In this document: positions 8,445 through 18,236 of the stretch, piece after piece | How positions within the stretch are numbered: the stretch's first letter is position 1 | How the letters are laid out: the number at the start of each line of letters is the position of its first letter | Assembly: GCA_004564215.1 (NCBI GenBank) | Contig: CP024846.1 | Span: 1 to 64,000, forward strand | DNA: 64,000 nucleotides | From: Beijerinckiaceae bacterium | GTDB lineage: Bacteria > Pseudomonadota > Alphaproteobacteria > Rhizobiales > Beijerinckiaceae | Reading direction: 5' to 3' | Program-made: the position numbers and the translations under genes | Notes under the pieces: generated by a model | Told to the model about the DNA's origin: nothing | Seen by the model: the letters and a program-made list of their open reading frames with translations, nothing else | Database searches by the model: none

Positions 8445-10661
8445 TCATCCGGTCGAGGCGACAACCTTTGCGCCGGGTGGTTCGCTTGGCAACAGGGCCA
8501 AGCGCGCGATCAGCATTTGATCCTGCAATATCGCCATGCGCTCCTTCGGCTTCAGCCAGGAGAGCGCTTCGCCGATGGTCTCGGCGTCGGCGAGCTTGGC
8601 ATCGGCCAGCGCCCATTCGGGGGAAATATCCCCATTCCGGCGTCTTGGACAGCGCGGCAGACAAGCGATGTGAAAGGCCCGGAATTGCGGATCGGAATGG
8701 AGTGCGTAAAGGCCTTTTGGTGCTCCGATTTCCAAATTGGCGAGCTCGTCGGCGAGCAGATTGGCCTCCGCAACAACGGCCGGTCTTGTTTGTTCCTCGG
8801 GGGTCATCAAAAGGCCGGCGCGCCGAAAGGCAAGTCCGACGCGCAAAAGTCCCGTCGACCAAGACAGAAAGATAGCCAGGATCAACCCAAGGATCGTTGG
8901 CGACATCCAGGCCACCAATGAGGGAGAAATCATAAGGCCGGCAACAAGCGTCAGCACGCCCATCACGACGTGGGACCGGTGGCGAAGCACGATGGCTTTG
9001 AAGGGAATCGAGCCGTCGTCGCGCCGCTGCGGATCCCAGCCGGTGTCGAAGCCGAAAACGAAATGCATCACATGGCCCGTCTGGATAAGCATCATGATGG
9101 GTGCCAGCAAGGCCGACATGATGATTTCGAACAGGGTCGACAGGACGAGCCGGATTGCGCCGCCGGCACCGCGCCGGGTGGCGCTTTGGATCAAGGAGAG
9201 CGCGAGGCCAAAAAACTTCGGCAGGAGCAGAATGGTCATGGTGATCATGAACAGTTCAAGCGATCTTTGCGGATCGAACCTTGGCCAGCTTGGAAACAAG
9301 GTGAAATCATTCGGAAAATACTCGGGCCTGATGTAGCTCGCTTGCAGGACGAGAAGTATACCGACGAGGAGCTGCCCCATCCAAAGCGGAGAGGCCACAT
9401 AGGCCATAATGCCAGTCACGAAATGCTGGCGCGACATGGGATGCAGGCTCTTCGCAAAAAGCACGCGCAAATGCTGGAGATTGCCCTGGCACCAGCGGCG
9501 GTCCCGCGCCGAGAGATCGATCAGCGAAGGCGGACTTTCCTCATAGCTGCCGCCCAGGTTCGGCAACATGTAGACGGCATAGCCGGCCCGCCGCATCAAG
9601 GCCGCCTCGACAAAATCATGACTGAGAATATGGCCCCCGAATGGAGGCCGTCCGCGCAGGACGGGCAGGCCGCAATGTGCCGCGAAGGCCTTGGTTCGGA
9701 TGATCGCGTTGTGGCCCCAATAATTGCCATCGCGTCCCATCCAAACGGAAACGCCCGCCGCGATCACCGGTCCATAGATCCGAGCCGCGAATTGCTGGAC
9801 GCGGGCGAACAGCGTGTTGCGGTTGACGATCAGCGGGAGCGTTTGAATGATCCCCGCATCGGGATCCGCCTCCATGGCGGTGGCGAGCGCTATGATCGTG
9901 TCGCCGGTCATCAAGCTGTCGGCGTCAAGGACGACCATATGCGCATAGCGGCCGCCCCAGCGGGTGACGAAATCCTCGATGTTTCCCGATTTCCGATTGA
10001 GGTTTTTCGGCCGATGCCGATAGAAGACACGGCAGCCTTGCCCAAGCCTCTGCCGCACCGCCAGGAAAGCCTGCTCTTCGGCAACGAAAGTTTCCGGGTC
10101 TGTCGTGTCCGATAGAAAGAACCATTCAAAGGGCCGGCCATACCCTTGGTCCTCGACCTCCTTGAACATCGCCTCCAGCGCGCCAAACACGCGCGCCGGC
10201 GCCTCATTGTAAATGGGCATGACGATCGCGGTGCGCTCATGCAGCGAAATCGGCGGCAGGGACGTCTTCGGTCTGAAAAACAGGAGCCAGACGAAGCCGG
10301 CGAATGCGCTCGTGCAGGCGAGCGCGATCCAGGAAAAATTGGCGACGAACAGGAAGAGGAGCGCCCATTCGAGCAGCGTCACCCCGCCAACGTCGATCAC
10401 CTTGTACATTTCGTAGGCGCCATAGACCGTCAAGCAAAGGCCGCCGCCGAACACAAAGAGCCTGGCGAGCCAGCAAACCAGAAAAGAGTGGGACATAAGG
10501 CTTTTGTGGCGTCTCGCAGGATTGAATTGAGCGAGGCTCTGCGCCGGCATTTCGAGTGGCGCTTCGGGTGGAACGCAAGCCAAGGCGTCGGAAGCGAGCA
10601 GCGAGCCGTCGCCGGGGCGCAGCTGAGTTACCACGGGGTCGTTTGGCTGGAAGTCGGTCAT
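8445..10661 (-). CDS. opgH: Glucans biosynthesis glucosyltransferase OpgH (MdoH)
   Basis: OpgH is the inner-membrane glycosyltransferase 2 that polymerises the beta-1,2-glucan backbone of osmoregulated periplasmic glucans from UDP-glucose. Two N-terminal membrane helices precede a large cytoplasmic GT2 domain. That domain has the aspartate motif VVLDADSLMTG and the product-binding RRWCQGN motif, and at least four further helices follow. The ATG at 10661 overlaps the opgG stop as ATGA and gives 738 residues. A TTG seven codons earlier (10682) is also in frame, but coupling favours the ATG. It is the second gene of an opgG-opgH operon. Confidence 0.93.
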   Translation of the reverse strand: MTDFQPNDPVVTQLRPGDGSLLASDALACVPPEAPLEMPAQSLAQFNPARRHKSLMSHSFLVCWLARLFVFGGGLCLTVYGAYEMYKVIDVGGVTLLEWALLFLFVANFSWIALACTSAFAGFVWLLFFRPKTSLPPISLHERTAIVMPIYNEAPARVFGALEAMFKEVEDQGYGRPFEWFFLSDTTDPETFVAEEQAFLAVRQRLGQGCRVFYRHRPKNLNRKSGNIEDFVTRWGGRYAHMVVLDADSLMTGDTIIALATAMEADPDAGIIQTLPLIVNRNTLFARVQQFAARIYGPVIAAGVSVWMGRDGNYWGHNAIIRTKAFAAHCGLPVLRGRPPFGGHILSHDFVEAALMRRAGYAVYMLPNLGGSYEESPPSLIDLSARDRRWCQGNLQHLRVLFAKSLHPMSRQHFVTGIMAYVASPLWMGQLLVGILLVLQASYIRPEYFPNDFTLFPSWPRFDPQRSLELFMITMTILLLPKFFGLALSLIQSATRRGAGGAIRLVLSTLFEIIMSALLAPIMMLIQTGHVMHFVFGFDTGWDPQRRDDGSIPFKAIVLRHRSHVVMGVLTLVAGLMISPSLVAWMSPTILGLILAIFLSWSTGLLRVGLAFRRAGLLMTPEEQTRPAVVAEANLLADELANLEIGAPKGLYALHSDPQFRAFHIACLPRCPRRRNGDISPEWALADAKLADAETIGEALSWLKPKERMAILQDQMLIARLALLPSEPPGAKVVASTG

Positions 10662-12226
10662 AGAGTCCATCGATAGAGCCAAGTCTCACTAATGGGGATG
10701 CCCGCCGCCTCAATCACAAGCCGTAGTTCGGAGGAGGTTTCATTGCCCGGATCGAGTTCAAAAAGGACCCGGTAAATCTTCTTATCCTCGGAGGTAAATG
10801 TTCTTATGGCCGTAATAGATCCCGGCGCGACGTCCAATTTCGGCTTCAGGGCCGCCGCATTTTGCGGAAGGCTCAGAATGTCGCCTTCGAATTCCACAAT
10901 GAAACGACGGCGTTTCGGTGACGAACCGCGCCCGGCACGCGATTGCTTGGTAATCGCCAGCGGCGGCTGCTCAGGGGGGTCCCAGCACCAGAACTGCCGA
11001 TAAGCGAAACTTGTTTCACTTCCCGCGGCAAGCGGTTGTTTTGCTTTCCAAAATCCGATGATGTTGTCGTTGCTCTCAGAGTCTGAAGGAATCTCGACAA
11101 GCTCGACGCCTCCGCCGGACCAATCGCCAATCGGCTCGATCCACAACGACGGGCGCCGTTCATAATGTTGATCATCGTCCTGGTAGTGATCGAAATTGCG
11201 ATCTCGCTGCAGGAAGCCGAAGCCGCGCGGATTGTCGTCGACGAATGTCGAAATCTGTAAAGTGTCGCGGTTCGCGACCGGCCGCCAGATCCACTCTCCC
11301 TTGCCAGTCAATATTTGCAAGCCGCTCACTTCGCTCACGCTCGGGCGCAAGTCGTCGAACCGGCGCTCGTCGATCGAACCAAAAAGATGGGTCGCGCTCA
11401 TGGTCGCAAGTCCGAAATTATCTACCGCGGCGCGCGCAAACCAGGTGCATTCTGTATCGATGAGGGTCGCCTCGCCGGGCCGTAATGTGAAGCGATAGGC
11501 ACCTGCCACGCTTTCCGAACTGATGAGCGCGTGAATGACCAGGGCGTTGGCGGCCAAGGTGGGACGTTCGATCCAGACGGAGCGGATCGCCGGAAACTCC
11601 TCGCCACGCGGATCCGCAACTTTGATCGACATCGCGCGCGCCATGGTGCCCAGATTCTGACCGCGTGCCACGGCACGGAAAAAACTCGCTCCTTGAAATA
11701 TGGCCACTTCCGAAAATACGTCGCCATTTTGCACAAGCACCCGAAAACCGGAAAATCCGATGTCGCCAACATTGCCCGGGACGGCGAGCTTGCCGAAGTC
11801 GAATTTCGACGGGTCATATATAATGCGACGGGCTTTGCCATCGGCGACGAGATTAATCTGCATGGGAGCCGAAAAAATGAACCCCCGATGCAAGGGCTCA
11901 AGTGCGAAGCCCACGTTTTCAAATGCCCAAATCGCGGTTCCCGGCCGCTGCCCGATCGCCGCATATTGCTCATAGGGGAGATCGCGGAAAACCTCGGGCA
12001 AGTCGTTCGGCAGGGCTCGAAAAGGTTGTTTCGATAGGGCTCCCGCTGCTTCGGTGACCATGCTGGGATTGAAGTTCACGGGCTCGCCCAGAACAAATCC
12101 GCGGGGAGCCTCCTGTGGGGCACCAGAGGTAGTGGCCAGTCCCTGCGCGTGGGCATCCAGCGCGGTCGCGATACCGCCGGCCATCCCGCCCAGGACGAAT
12201 TTCAAAACCTCCCGGCGCTTGACCAT
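10658..12226 (-). CDS. Glucan biosynthesis protein OpgG/OpgD family, Tat-type signal
   Basis: The 522-residue periplasmic protein acts with OpgH in synthesis or modification of osmoregulated periplasmic glucans. The N-terminus VKRREVLKFVLGGMAGG followed by ALDAHAQG looks like a twin-arginine signal with a cleavage site near residue 28. Tat export is characteristic of OpgD rather than of the Sec-exported OpgG of enterobacteria. The MdoG beta-sandwich domain spans the rest (LPYEQYAAIGQRPGTAIW, SSESVAGAYRFTLRPG, WIEPIGDWSGGGVELVEIPS, separated). It heads the operon and ends in a 4-nt overlap with opgH. The promoter would lie in the 268-bp region shared with glmU. Confidence 0.9.
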   Translation of the reverse strand: MVKRREVLKFVLGGMAGGIATALDAHAQGLATTSGAPQEAPRGFVLGEPVNFNPSMVTEAAGALSKQPFRALPNDLPEVFRDLPYEQYAAIGQRPGTAIWAFENVGFALEPLHRGFIFSAPMQINLVADGKARRIIYDPSKFDFGKLAVPGNVGDIGFSGFRVLVQNGDVFSEVAIFQGASFFRAVARGQNLGTMARAMSIKVADPRGEEFPAIRSVWIERPTLAANALVIHALISSESVAGAYRFTLRPGEATLIDTECTWFARAAVDNFGLATMSATHLFGSIDERRFDDLRPSVSEVSGLQILTGKGEWIWRPVANRDTLQISTFVDDNPRGFGFLQRDRNFDHYQDDDQHYERRPSLWIEPIGDWSGGGVELVEIPSDSESNDNIIGFWKAKQPLAAGSETSFAYRQFWCWDPPEQPPLAITKQSRAGRGSSPKRRRFIVEFEGDILSLPQNAAALKPKLDVAPGSITAIRTFTSEDKKIYRVLFELDPGNETSSELRLVIEAAGIPISETWLYRWTL

Positions 12227-12494
12227 GAACCCGACTTCGGCAGCGCGCTGGCGCGCCGCAACTCCAGAAAACCCTTTATTTTACCCTATATAGCTCATAA
12301 TCGGGCAAACGTAAGTTCCCTTTTTGGTGTTTTTGCGCCAATAACCCTGCCGGGGTTCGAGTCCGCCCTGGCTGCCATGCGCATCCCCATTCGCGGCGGT
12401 TCCGCTTGGCTGGTCGGCGTTTACTATTTTGCGCTTATAACGTTTCCTGATTTGCGTCACCCAAAGCGGATCAAGCGTTCGGAGAAGTCGTTTC
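12227..12494. promoter_or_regulatory. Divergent promoter region between opgG/D and glmU
   Basis: This 268-bp stretch separates two divergent operons and has no gene. An A/T-rich patch near 12280-12320 reads on the minus strand as TTGCCC followed about 17-18 bp later by TATATAG/TAAAAT, a plausible sigma-70-type promoter for the glucan operon. For glmU only the ribosome-binding site GGAGAAG (12481-12487) is clear. Confidence 0.35.
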
Positions 12495-13850
12495 ATGGCC
12501 ACCCTAAATCCCGAAGGCCGAACATGCCTGGCCATCGTGCTCGCCGCTGGCGAAAGCACACGGATGCGGTCGGCAACTCCCAAGGTGCTGCACAAGCTGG
12601 CCGGTCGCTCGATGTTGAGCCATGTCCTGAACGCCCTGACGGAAGCAGGCGCCGACCGGACCGTGGTGGTCGTGGGGCCGAACCACGATGCGATTATTGC
12701 GGAGGCCAAGACTAGGGGCCGCGAGGTTGAATTCGCGATCCAGACGGAGAGGCTTGGAACCGCGCATGCGGTGCTCGCGGCCCGCACTGCCATCGTCCGC
12801 GGCTATGACGATATTCTGGTAGTCTTCGCGGATACACCCTTGGTTCGCCCGGAAACTTTCGCCGCCATGCGCAAGGCGCTGGCGGGGGGACGCAACGCCG
12901 TTGCCGTATTGGGGTTCGAGGCGAGACAGCCGGCGGGCTATGGACGATTGATCATCGAGAATGGCGCGCTGACCGCGATCCGCGAGGATCGCGATGCAAA
13001 TACGGCAGAACGCAAAATATCAATGTGCAACGCCGGTCTGATGGCCCTTGACGGAAGCCGTGCCTTGGCTCTTCTCGAAGCCATCGGCAGTGACAACAGT
13101 CAAAGCGAATATTATCTGACGGACATTGTCTCGGTTGCGCGGTCGCGCGGTTTTGATGTCGCCGCCGTAATCGCCCCCGAAGACGAGGTATTGGGTGTGA
13201 ACGATCGGATGCAACTCGCCGCCGCTGAATCACAATTGCAGGAGCGGCTTCGGGTTGCGGCGATGCAGGAGGGCGCGACCTTGCTCGATCCTTCCAGTGT
13301 GACCCTATCTTTCGACACGCAGCTCGGGCGCGACACCGTCGTCGAGCCGCATGTGGTCTTCGGTCCAGGGGTCAGCGTCGGCGAAGGAAGCCTCATTCGT
13401 TCGTTTTCGCATTTGGAGGGCGCGACGATCGGCCCGAATGCAACGATCGGTCCCTTTGCCCGGCTACGCCCCGGGGCCGCGCTCGCGCACGACGTCCACA
13501 TCGGCAATTTCGTCGAGGTGAAGGCGTCCGATGTTGGCGCCGGTACGAAAATCAATCATTTGAGCTATATCGGAGATGCCAGCATCGGCTCCAAGACCAA
13601 TATCGGCGCCGGGACGATCACCTGTAATTATGATGGCTTCACCAAATCTCGCACCGAGATCGGCGATAACGCATTCATCGGCTCCAACACTGCCTTGGTG
13701 GCGCCAGTTCGAATTGGCGAAGGCGCCTATGTCGGATCGGGCTCCGTGGTCACCAAGGACGTCGCCAAGGACGCGCTCGCCTTGGCCCGCGAAAGGCAGA
13801 TCGAAAAGCCCGGTTGGGCCAAGGTTTTTCGGGGCAAGCATCAGAAATAG
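12495..13850 (+). CDS. glmU: Bifunctional GlcNAc-1-phosphate uridylyltransferase / glucosamine-1-phosphate acetyltransferase
   Basis: GlmU acetylates glucosamine-1-phosphate and then transfers UMP, giving UDP-GlcNAc for peptidoglycan and LPS. The 451-residue protein has the N-terminal pyrophosphorylase signature LAAGESTRMRSATPKVLHKL (residues 14-33). Its C-terminal half is a left-handed beta-helix of hexapeptide repeats (IGPNATIGPFARLRPG, IGDASIGSKTNIGAGT). The acetyltransferase segment NYDGFTKSRTEIGDNAFIGS is intact. GGAGAAG lies 8 nt before the ATG. glmS follows 64 bp downstream, so the two enzymes of the same pathway probably form an operon. Confidence 0.97.
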   Translation: MATLNPEGRTCLAIVLAAGESTRMRSATPKVLHKLAGRSMLSHVLNALTEAGADRTVVVVGPNHDAIIAEAKTRGREVEFAIQTERLGTAHAVLAARTAIVRGYDDILVVFADTPLVRPETFAAMRKALAGGRNAVAVLGFEARQPAGYGRLIIENGALTAIREDRDANTAERKISMCNAGLMALDGSRALALLEAIGSDNSQSEYYLTDIVSVARSRGFDVAAVIAPEDEVLGVNDRMQLAAAESQLQERLRVAAMQEGATLLDPSSVTLSFDTQLGRDTVVEPHVVFGPGVSVGEGSLIRSFSHLEGATIGPNATIGPFARLRPGAALAHDVHIGNFVEVKASDVGAGTKINHLSYIGDASIGSKTNIGAGTITCNYDGFTKSRTEIGDNAFIGSNTALVAPVRIGEGAYVGSGSVVTKDVAKDALALARERQIEKPGWAKVFRGKHQK

Positions 13851-13914
13851 ATGGCCTCCGAATAGCCCGACGTCCGATCTTGCCGACCCACCCTAAGACG
13901 AAAGATGGCTTCTA

Positions 13915-15753
13915 ATGTGCGGAATTGTTGCCATGCTAGGCCGGAGACCGGTCGCCGACTCCATTCTCGAGGCGCTGAAGCGGCTTGAATATCGCGGCTA
14001 TGATTCGGCCGGCATCGCGACCTTGGAGTCCGGCAGACTGACTCGCCGGCGGGTCAGCGGCAAGCTGAAGAATCTGGAGCTGCTTCTCGCAACCGAGCCT
14101 CTTGGCGGCATGATCGGCATTGGACATACGCGCTGGGCCACCCATGGGAAACCCAGCGTAAATAATGCACATCCTCACCTCACCGCTCATGTCGGCGTCG
14201 TCCACAACGGTATCATCGAGAACTTCCGGCCGTTACGCGACGAATTGCGGGACAAAGGGCATGAATTTTCAACGGAGACCGATTCGGAGGTCATCGCCCA
14301 TCTCGTGACCGACCACATGCAGGCTGGCGCTGGGCCGGTCGAAGCCGTGGCGGCGAGCCTCCCGCGCCTCAAGGGCGCTTTTGCACTCGCGCTGATCTTC
14401 GAGGGGGAAGAGGACCTTGTGATCGGTGCCAGCCGCGGCGCGCCGTTGGCGGTTGGTTTCGGTGAAGGCGACAGAAGCGGCGAGTTGTTTCTGGGGTCGG
14501 ACGCGCTCGCGCTTGCACCCTTGGCTGGGTCGATCGCCTATCTTGAAGATGGCGATTTTGTCGTGCTGACCCATGAAGACGCCCGGTTTTTCGATGCCGA
14601 AGGCAGACCCGCGGAACGGCGCAAAATCAAATCCCCAGCCTCGGCCCTTCTCATCGACAAAGGCAATTATCGCCACTTCATGGCAAAGGAGATTCACGAG
14701 CAGCCGGAAGTGATCGCCCGCACGCTCGCCCATTATCTCGACATGTCGAATGGCCGTGTGGCTTTGCCTTTCGTGCCGCCGGTCGATGTGGCGAGCCTTT
14801 CCCGTCTTACAATTTGCGGCTGCGGCACGGCCTTTATCGCGGGGCTGATCGCCAAATATTGGTTCGAACGCTTCGCGCGGCTTTCCGTCGATGTCGAGAT
14901 CGCATCCGAGTTGCGCTATCGCGACGCGCCGCTGGTGCCGGGCGGACTTACTCTTCTCGTCTCTCAGTCGGGCGAAACCGCCGACACCCTGGCTTGCCTG
15001 CGGATGGCCAAGGCAAAAGGTCAAAAGATCCTGTCGGTCGTCAATGAATCCACATCCACGATGGCGCGCGAAAGCGACGTTGTTGCGGCAACCCTCGCCG
15101 GGCCGGAAATTGGGGTCGCTTCAACGAAAGCATTCACCTGTCAGCTCGCGGTTCTCGCCTGTCTGGCCCTGGCGTTGGGCAGAGCGCGCAATACGCTCGA
15201 CGAAAAGGACGAAGCAAGATTGGTGAGCGAACTTATGGAAATCCCCGGCTCGGTTTCGCAGGCTCTCAAATGCGAAAGCGGCGTGGAAAGTCTGTCGCGC
15301 GAAATCGCCAAGGTCCGGGACGTCCTTTATCTCGGACGCGGCACATCCTATCCGCTGGCGCTGGAAGGTGCGCTGAAACTTAAGGAAATTTCCTATATTC
15401 ACGCTGAGGGCTATGCGGCGGGCGAACTGAAACACGGACCGATCGCGCTGATCGACGAGGACATGCCGGTCATCGTCATTGCCCCAAAAGATGCCGTGCA
15501 GGAAAAAACCATCTCGAACATGCAGGAAGTCGCCGCTCGCGGCGGCAGGCTGATTTTGATTGGTGACAGCGAATTAGCGCGTGATTTTGCGAGCGAGGCG
15601 GCCGCCACCATTGTCATGCAAAATGTCAGACCGGATTTTGCGGCGATGGTCTATGCCGTGCCGATCCAGTTGATCGCCTATCATACTGCCGTCGTCATGG
15701 GGAAGGATGCCGACCAGCCGCGCAATCTCGCAAAAAGCGTCACCGTGGAATAA
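13915..15753 (+). CDS. glmS: Glutamine-fructose-6-phosphate aminotransferase (isomerizing)
   Basis: GlmS makes glucosamine-6-phosphate from fructose-6-phosphate and glutamine, the entry to the hexosamine pathway served by GlmU. The 612-residue protein starts MCGIVAMLG, so the nucleophilic Cys follows the initiator Met as required for class II glutaminases. HTRWATHGKPS (near residue 70) and GIIENF belong to the glutaminase domain. Two SIS isomerase domains follow (CGCGTAFIAGLIAKYW; LVSQSGETADTLACLRMAK; LGRGTSYPLALEGALKLKEI, split). The C-terminus DQPRNLAKSVTVE is the canonical end. Nothing resembling a glmS ribozyme precedes it. Confidence 0.97.
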   Translation: MCGIVAMLGRRPVADSILEALKRLEYRGYDSAGIATLESGRLTRRRVSGKLKNLELLLATEPLGGMIGIGHTRWATHGKPSVNNAHPHLTAHVGVVHNGIIENFRPLRDELRDKGHEFSTETDSEVIAHLVTDHMQAGAGPVEAVAASLPRLKGAFALALIFEGEEDLVIGASRGAPLAVGFGEGDRSGELFLGSDALALAPLAGSIAYLEDGDFVVLTHEDARFFDAEGRPAERRKIKSPASALLIDKGNYRHFMAKEIHEQPEVIARTLAHYLDMSNGRVALPFVPPVDVASLSRLTICGCGTAFIAGLIAKYWFERFARLSVDVEIASELRYRDAPLVPGGLTLLVSQSGETADTLACLRMAKAKGQKILSVVNESTSTMARESDVVAATLAGPEIGVASTKAFTCQLAVLACLALALGRARNTLDEKDEARLVSELMEIPGSVSQALKCESGVESLSREIAKVRDVLYLGRGTSYPLALEGALKLKEISYIHAEGYAAGELKHGPIALIDEDMPVIVIAPKDAVQEKTISNMQEVAARGGRLILIGDSELARDFASEAAATIVMQNVRPDFAAMVYAVPIQLIAYHTAVVMGKDADQPRNLAKSVTVE

Positions 15754-15829
15754 GAATCCTTCCGCCGTCACATGAGCGGATGGCAGCCCGCCGCGACGAT
15801 GCACCGTTTCGCGGCGGTTGTGGAAAAGA

Positions 15830-16474
15830 TCACCCCACGAGCCGCGCCGTGACCATGCAATAGAGCATTGGCAGCGACAGGACGAAATTGGTGCGCGAGG
15901 TGAGCATCGCGATCCGCGCGGCCTTCGCCTTTTCGAGGTCGTCCACCGGCACGAGGCCCAAAGCTTTCTTTTGGTTCGGCCAGATGATGAACCAGACATT
16001 GAAAGCCATGATAAGGCCGAGGATCGCGCCGGTGAGAATGGTCAAATTCATGACCGCCGATCCGCTCGAAAAGACGATGAGCCCTGTCACCACGGTCGCA
16101 AGCGCCGACCAGCGGAACCAGAACAGCGCCTCCGGCGCGATATATTTGCCGATGCCGGGTTTCAGTTCGGCGGGAATCTTCGGCATGGTGGGGATTTGCA
16201 CGAGGTTGAAGTAATAGAGAAGTCCGATCCAGGTGATGCCGGATACGACATGCAGGAAGGTAAAGAACGGTCCGAAATAACCGCCGCCGCCAATGTCTGC
16301 ATAATGATAGAAAAGTAGAACCAGAAACACGAGGCCGGCGCCAAGGCCCAGCGCATAATTTAGTTTTTCGAGAAACTTGAGTTTTTCGACGATTTTGGAG
16401 AATCTTTCTGAGGTCTCGATCATCTTGGAGAGTTTTTCAACGATTTCGGAAAGACTTTCTAGGATCCCAGCCAT
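15830..16474 (-). CDS. Urate_ox_N-like integral membrane protein with charged coiled-coil N-terminus
   Basis: ATG 16474 has a consensus AGGAGG 5 nt upstream, which decides this start over a longer frame, and gives 214 residues. Residues 1-36 form a charged amphipathic stretch in which S-E/K-IVEKL occurs twice. About four to five membrane helices follow, with FFTFLHVVSGITWIGLLYYFN, RWSALATVVTG and FNVWFIIWPNQKK. These match the membrane part of PuuD-like urate hydroxylases (Urate_ox_N); such short homologues are often misnamed NusG antitermination proteins. No cytochrome c domain is present. His and Trp residues in the helices could bind heme, but this is inference. The gene is isolated. Confidence 0.7.
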   Translation of the reverse strand: MAGILESLSEIVEKLSKMIETSERFSKIVEKLKFLEKLNYALGLGAGLVFLVLLFYHYADIGGGGYFGPFFTFLHVVSGITWIGLLYYFNLVQIPTMPKIPAELKPGIGKYIAPEALFWFRWSALATVVTGLIVFSSGSAVMNLTILTGAILGLIMAFNVWFIIWPNQKKALGLVPVDDLEKAKAARIAMLTSRTNFVLSLPMLYCMVTARLVG

Positions 16475-16645
16475 AGCAACCTCCTGACCCGCATTATTGA
16501 CGCAAGTTCCCGAGCCCAAGCTCCCAACCCCAAGAACCCGCAGATCGACCCCCCAAGCGCGATGCCCGCGAATCGGCGAATAACTTAAAACTATTGCAGC
16601 GGTGTTGCCAGCACCGACGGGCTATTCCCTGGTGGAAAGGGAACC

Positions 16646-17986
16646 TCAGGCGGCGGCTTTGATCGCCTGAGCCGTTTTTGCGATGATCTCGTCGATCTGT
16701 GCCTCGCTGACGATCAGGGGCGGTGTCAGGATCAGCGTATCGCCGGCGATGCGGACCAGAAGATTGAAATCATGGAAGGCGTAATCCATGATTTCGAAGC
16801 CGCGTTTGCCCGGCGCGCCCGGCCTTCCGGCAAGGTCGATCGCGGCCGTTAGTCCCGCATTGCGAATGTCGAGCACGTTGGGATAGCCCCGTAAACTATG
16901 CACCGCCTCGGTCCATAGTGGTTCCAGCCGCAGAGCCCGCGCGAAGAGATCTTCCTCAAGATAGAGATCGAGAGTGGCGAGAGCGGCGGCGCAGGCCAGC
17001 GGATGCGCGGAACAAGTATAGCCGTGGCAAAGTTCGATCGCATGATCGGGACCCTTCATGAAGGTCTCGTAGATCTCCCTGCGGACAATCACGCCGCCCA
17101 TCGGAACCGTGCCGGATGTAATGCCTTTCGCAAAGGTGATCATGTCCGGAAGCACGCCATAGCGCTCGGCCGCAAAGGCATGGCCGAGACGGCCGAAGCC
17201 GGAGATGACTTCGTCGAAAATCAGCAGAATGTCATATTTGTCACAGATAAATCTGAGCCGCTCCAAATAGAATTTGGGCGGTGGAAGAACCCCGGTCGAT
17301 CCCGCCATGGGCTCGACAATAACGGCGGCGATCGTCGAGGCGTCATGCAGGCTGACGATTCTTTCGAGTTCGTCGGCGAGATGCGCTCCCCATTCCGGCT
17401 CGCCCTTGGTGAAGGCCTGCTTGTCGCGATTATAGGTCGAAGGAAGATGATCGACGCCGGCGAAAACGCTGCCGAAGATTTTCCGATTCGCGGCAATGCC
17501 GCCGACCGCCATGCCGCCAAAGCCGGTGCCGTGATAGCCGCGTTCGCGTCCGATCAGCCTTTGGCGGGCACCTTCGCCGCGGATGTTATGATAGGCGAGT
17601 GCGATTTTCAGCGCGGTATCGACCGCCTCCGACCCGGAGTTGGTGAAGAAGACCTGGGTAAGATCGCCAGGTGCGAGCGCCGCAATCCGGCTCGCCAGAA
17701 CGAAAGCTTTCGGATGCCCGAATTGAAACGGAGGCGCGAAATCGAGTTCGCCCGCTTGCCCTCTTATGGCTTCGACAATCGTGGCGCGGCAATGTCCGGC
17801 GTTGGCGCACCAAAGACCCGCGGTGCCATCGAGAATGGCGCGCCCGTCTGGCGTGAAGTAATGCATGTCCTTGGCATAGGCGAGAAGACGCGGCCGCCGT
17901 TTGAACGCCCGGTTGGCGGTAAAAGGCATCCAATAGGCATCTAGGTCTCTTTGGGATTTTACCTCGTTCGCTACGATGGAAGTCAT
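16646..17986 (-). CDS. Class III omega-amino acid:pyruvate aminotransferase
   Basis: This PLP enzyme of about 446 residues transfers amino groups from omega-amino acids, probably beta-alanine, to pyruvate. Characteristic features are DAYWMPFTANRAFKRRPRLL at the N-terminus, FTNSGSEAVDTALKIA (the PLP-phosphate site), the Asp of LLIFDEVISGFGRLG and the Schiff-base lysine in TFAKGITSGTVPMGG. The ATG at 17986 starts the homologous region; the reading frame continues 35 codons upstream but with no family similarity. The family also includes taurine- and putrescine-type transaminases, so the substrate is uncertain. It is divergent from the TSUP transporter gene. Confidence 0.88.
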   Translation of the reverse strand: MTSIVANEVKSQRDLDAYWMPFTANRAFKRRPRLLAYAKDMHYFTPDGRAILDGTAGLWCANAGHCRATIVEAIRGQAGELDFAPPFQFGHPKAFVLASRIAALAPGDLTQVFFTNSGSEAVDTALKIALAYHNIRGEGARQRLIGRERGYHGTGFGGMAVGGIAANRKIFGSVFAGVDHLPSTYNRDKQAFTKGEPEWGAHLADELERIVSLHDASTIAAVIVEPMAGSTGVLPPPKFYLERLRFICDKYDILLIFDEVISGFGRLGHAFAAERYGVLPDMITFAKGITSGTVPMGGVIVRREIYETFMKGPDHAIELCHGYTCSAHPLACAAALATLDLYLEEDLFARALRLEPLWTEAVHSLRGYPNVLDIRNAGLTAAIDLAGRPGAPGKRGFEIMDYAFHDFNLLVRIAGDTLILTPPLIVSEAQIDEIIAKTAQAIKAAA

Positions 17987-18236
17987 GGGAGCCCCGGCAG
18001 GATCGCCTGAAGTGGAGTGGAGAAGGAGGGAGTGGAATAAGCGGAGCGATGGTGTTCGCCGATGGGTCGGCGCTGGTCCAACACGATGCAAAGGCCATGC
18101 TGGCCTCGTGCATGGGGATCACTTCTTTTATAGCTCGTTCCGGTATCTGCGCGCTACTATAAAGCTTCACGATTCATTGTCTGATGCGAATAAACCACCG
18201 CTGGCCGTCCACCCAAAAATTCGAATCGAGGAGAGA

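Noticed and set aside
12350..12375. tRNA-like T-loop GGTTCGAGTCC upstream of glmU
   Set aside because: The flanking bases do not form a T stem, and no matching acceptor, D or anticodon arms are found in the 80 bp around it.
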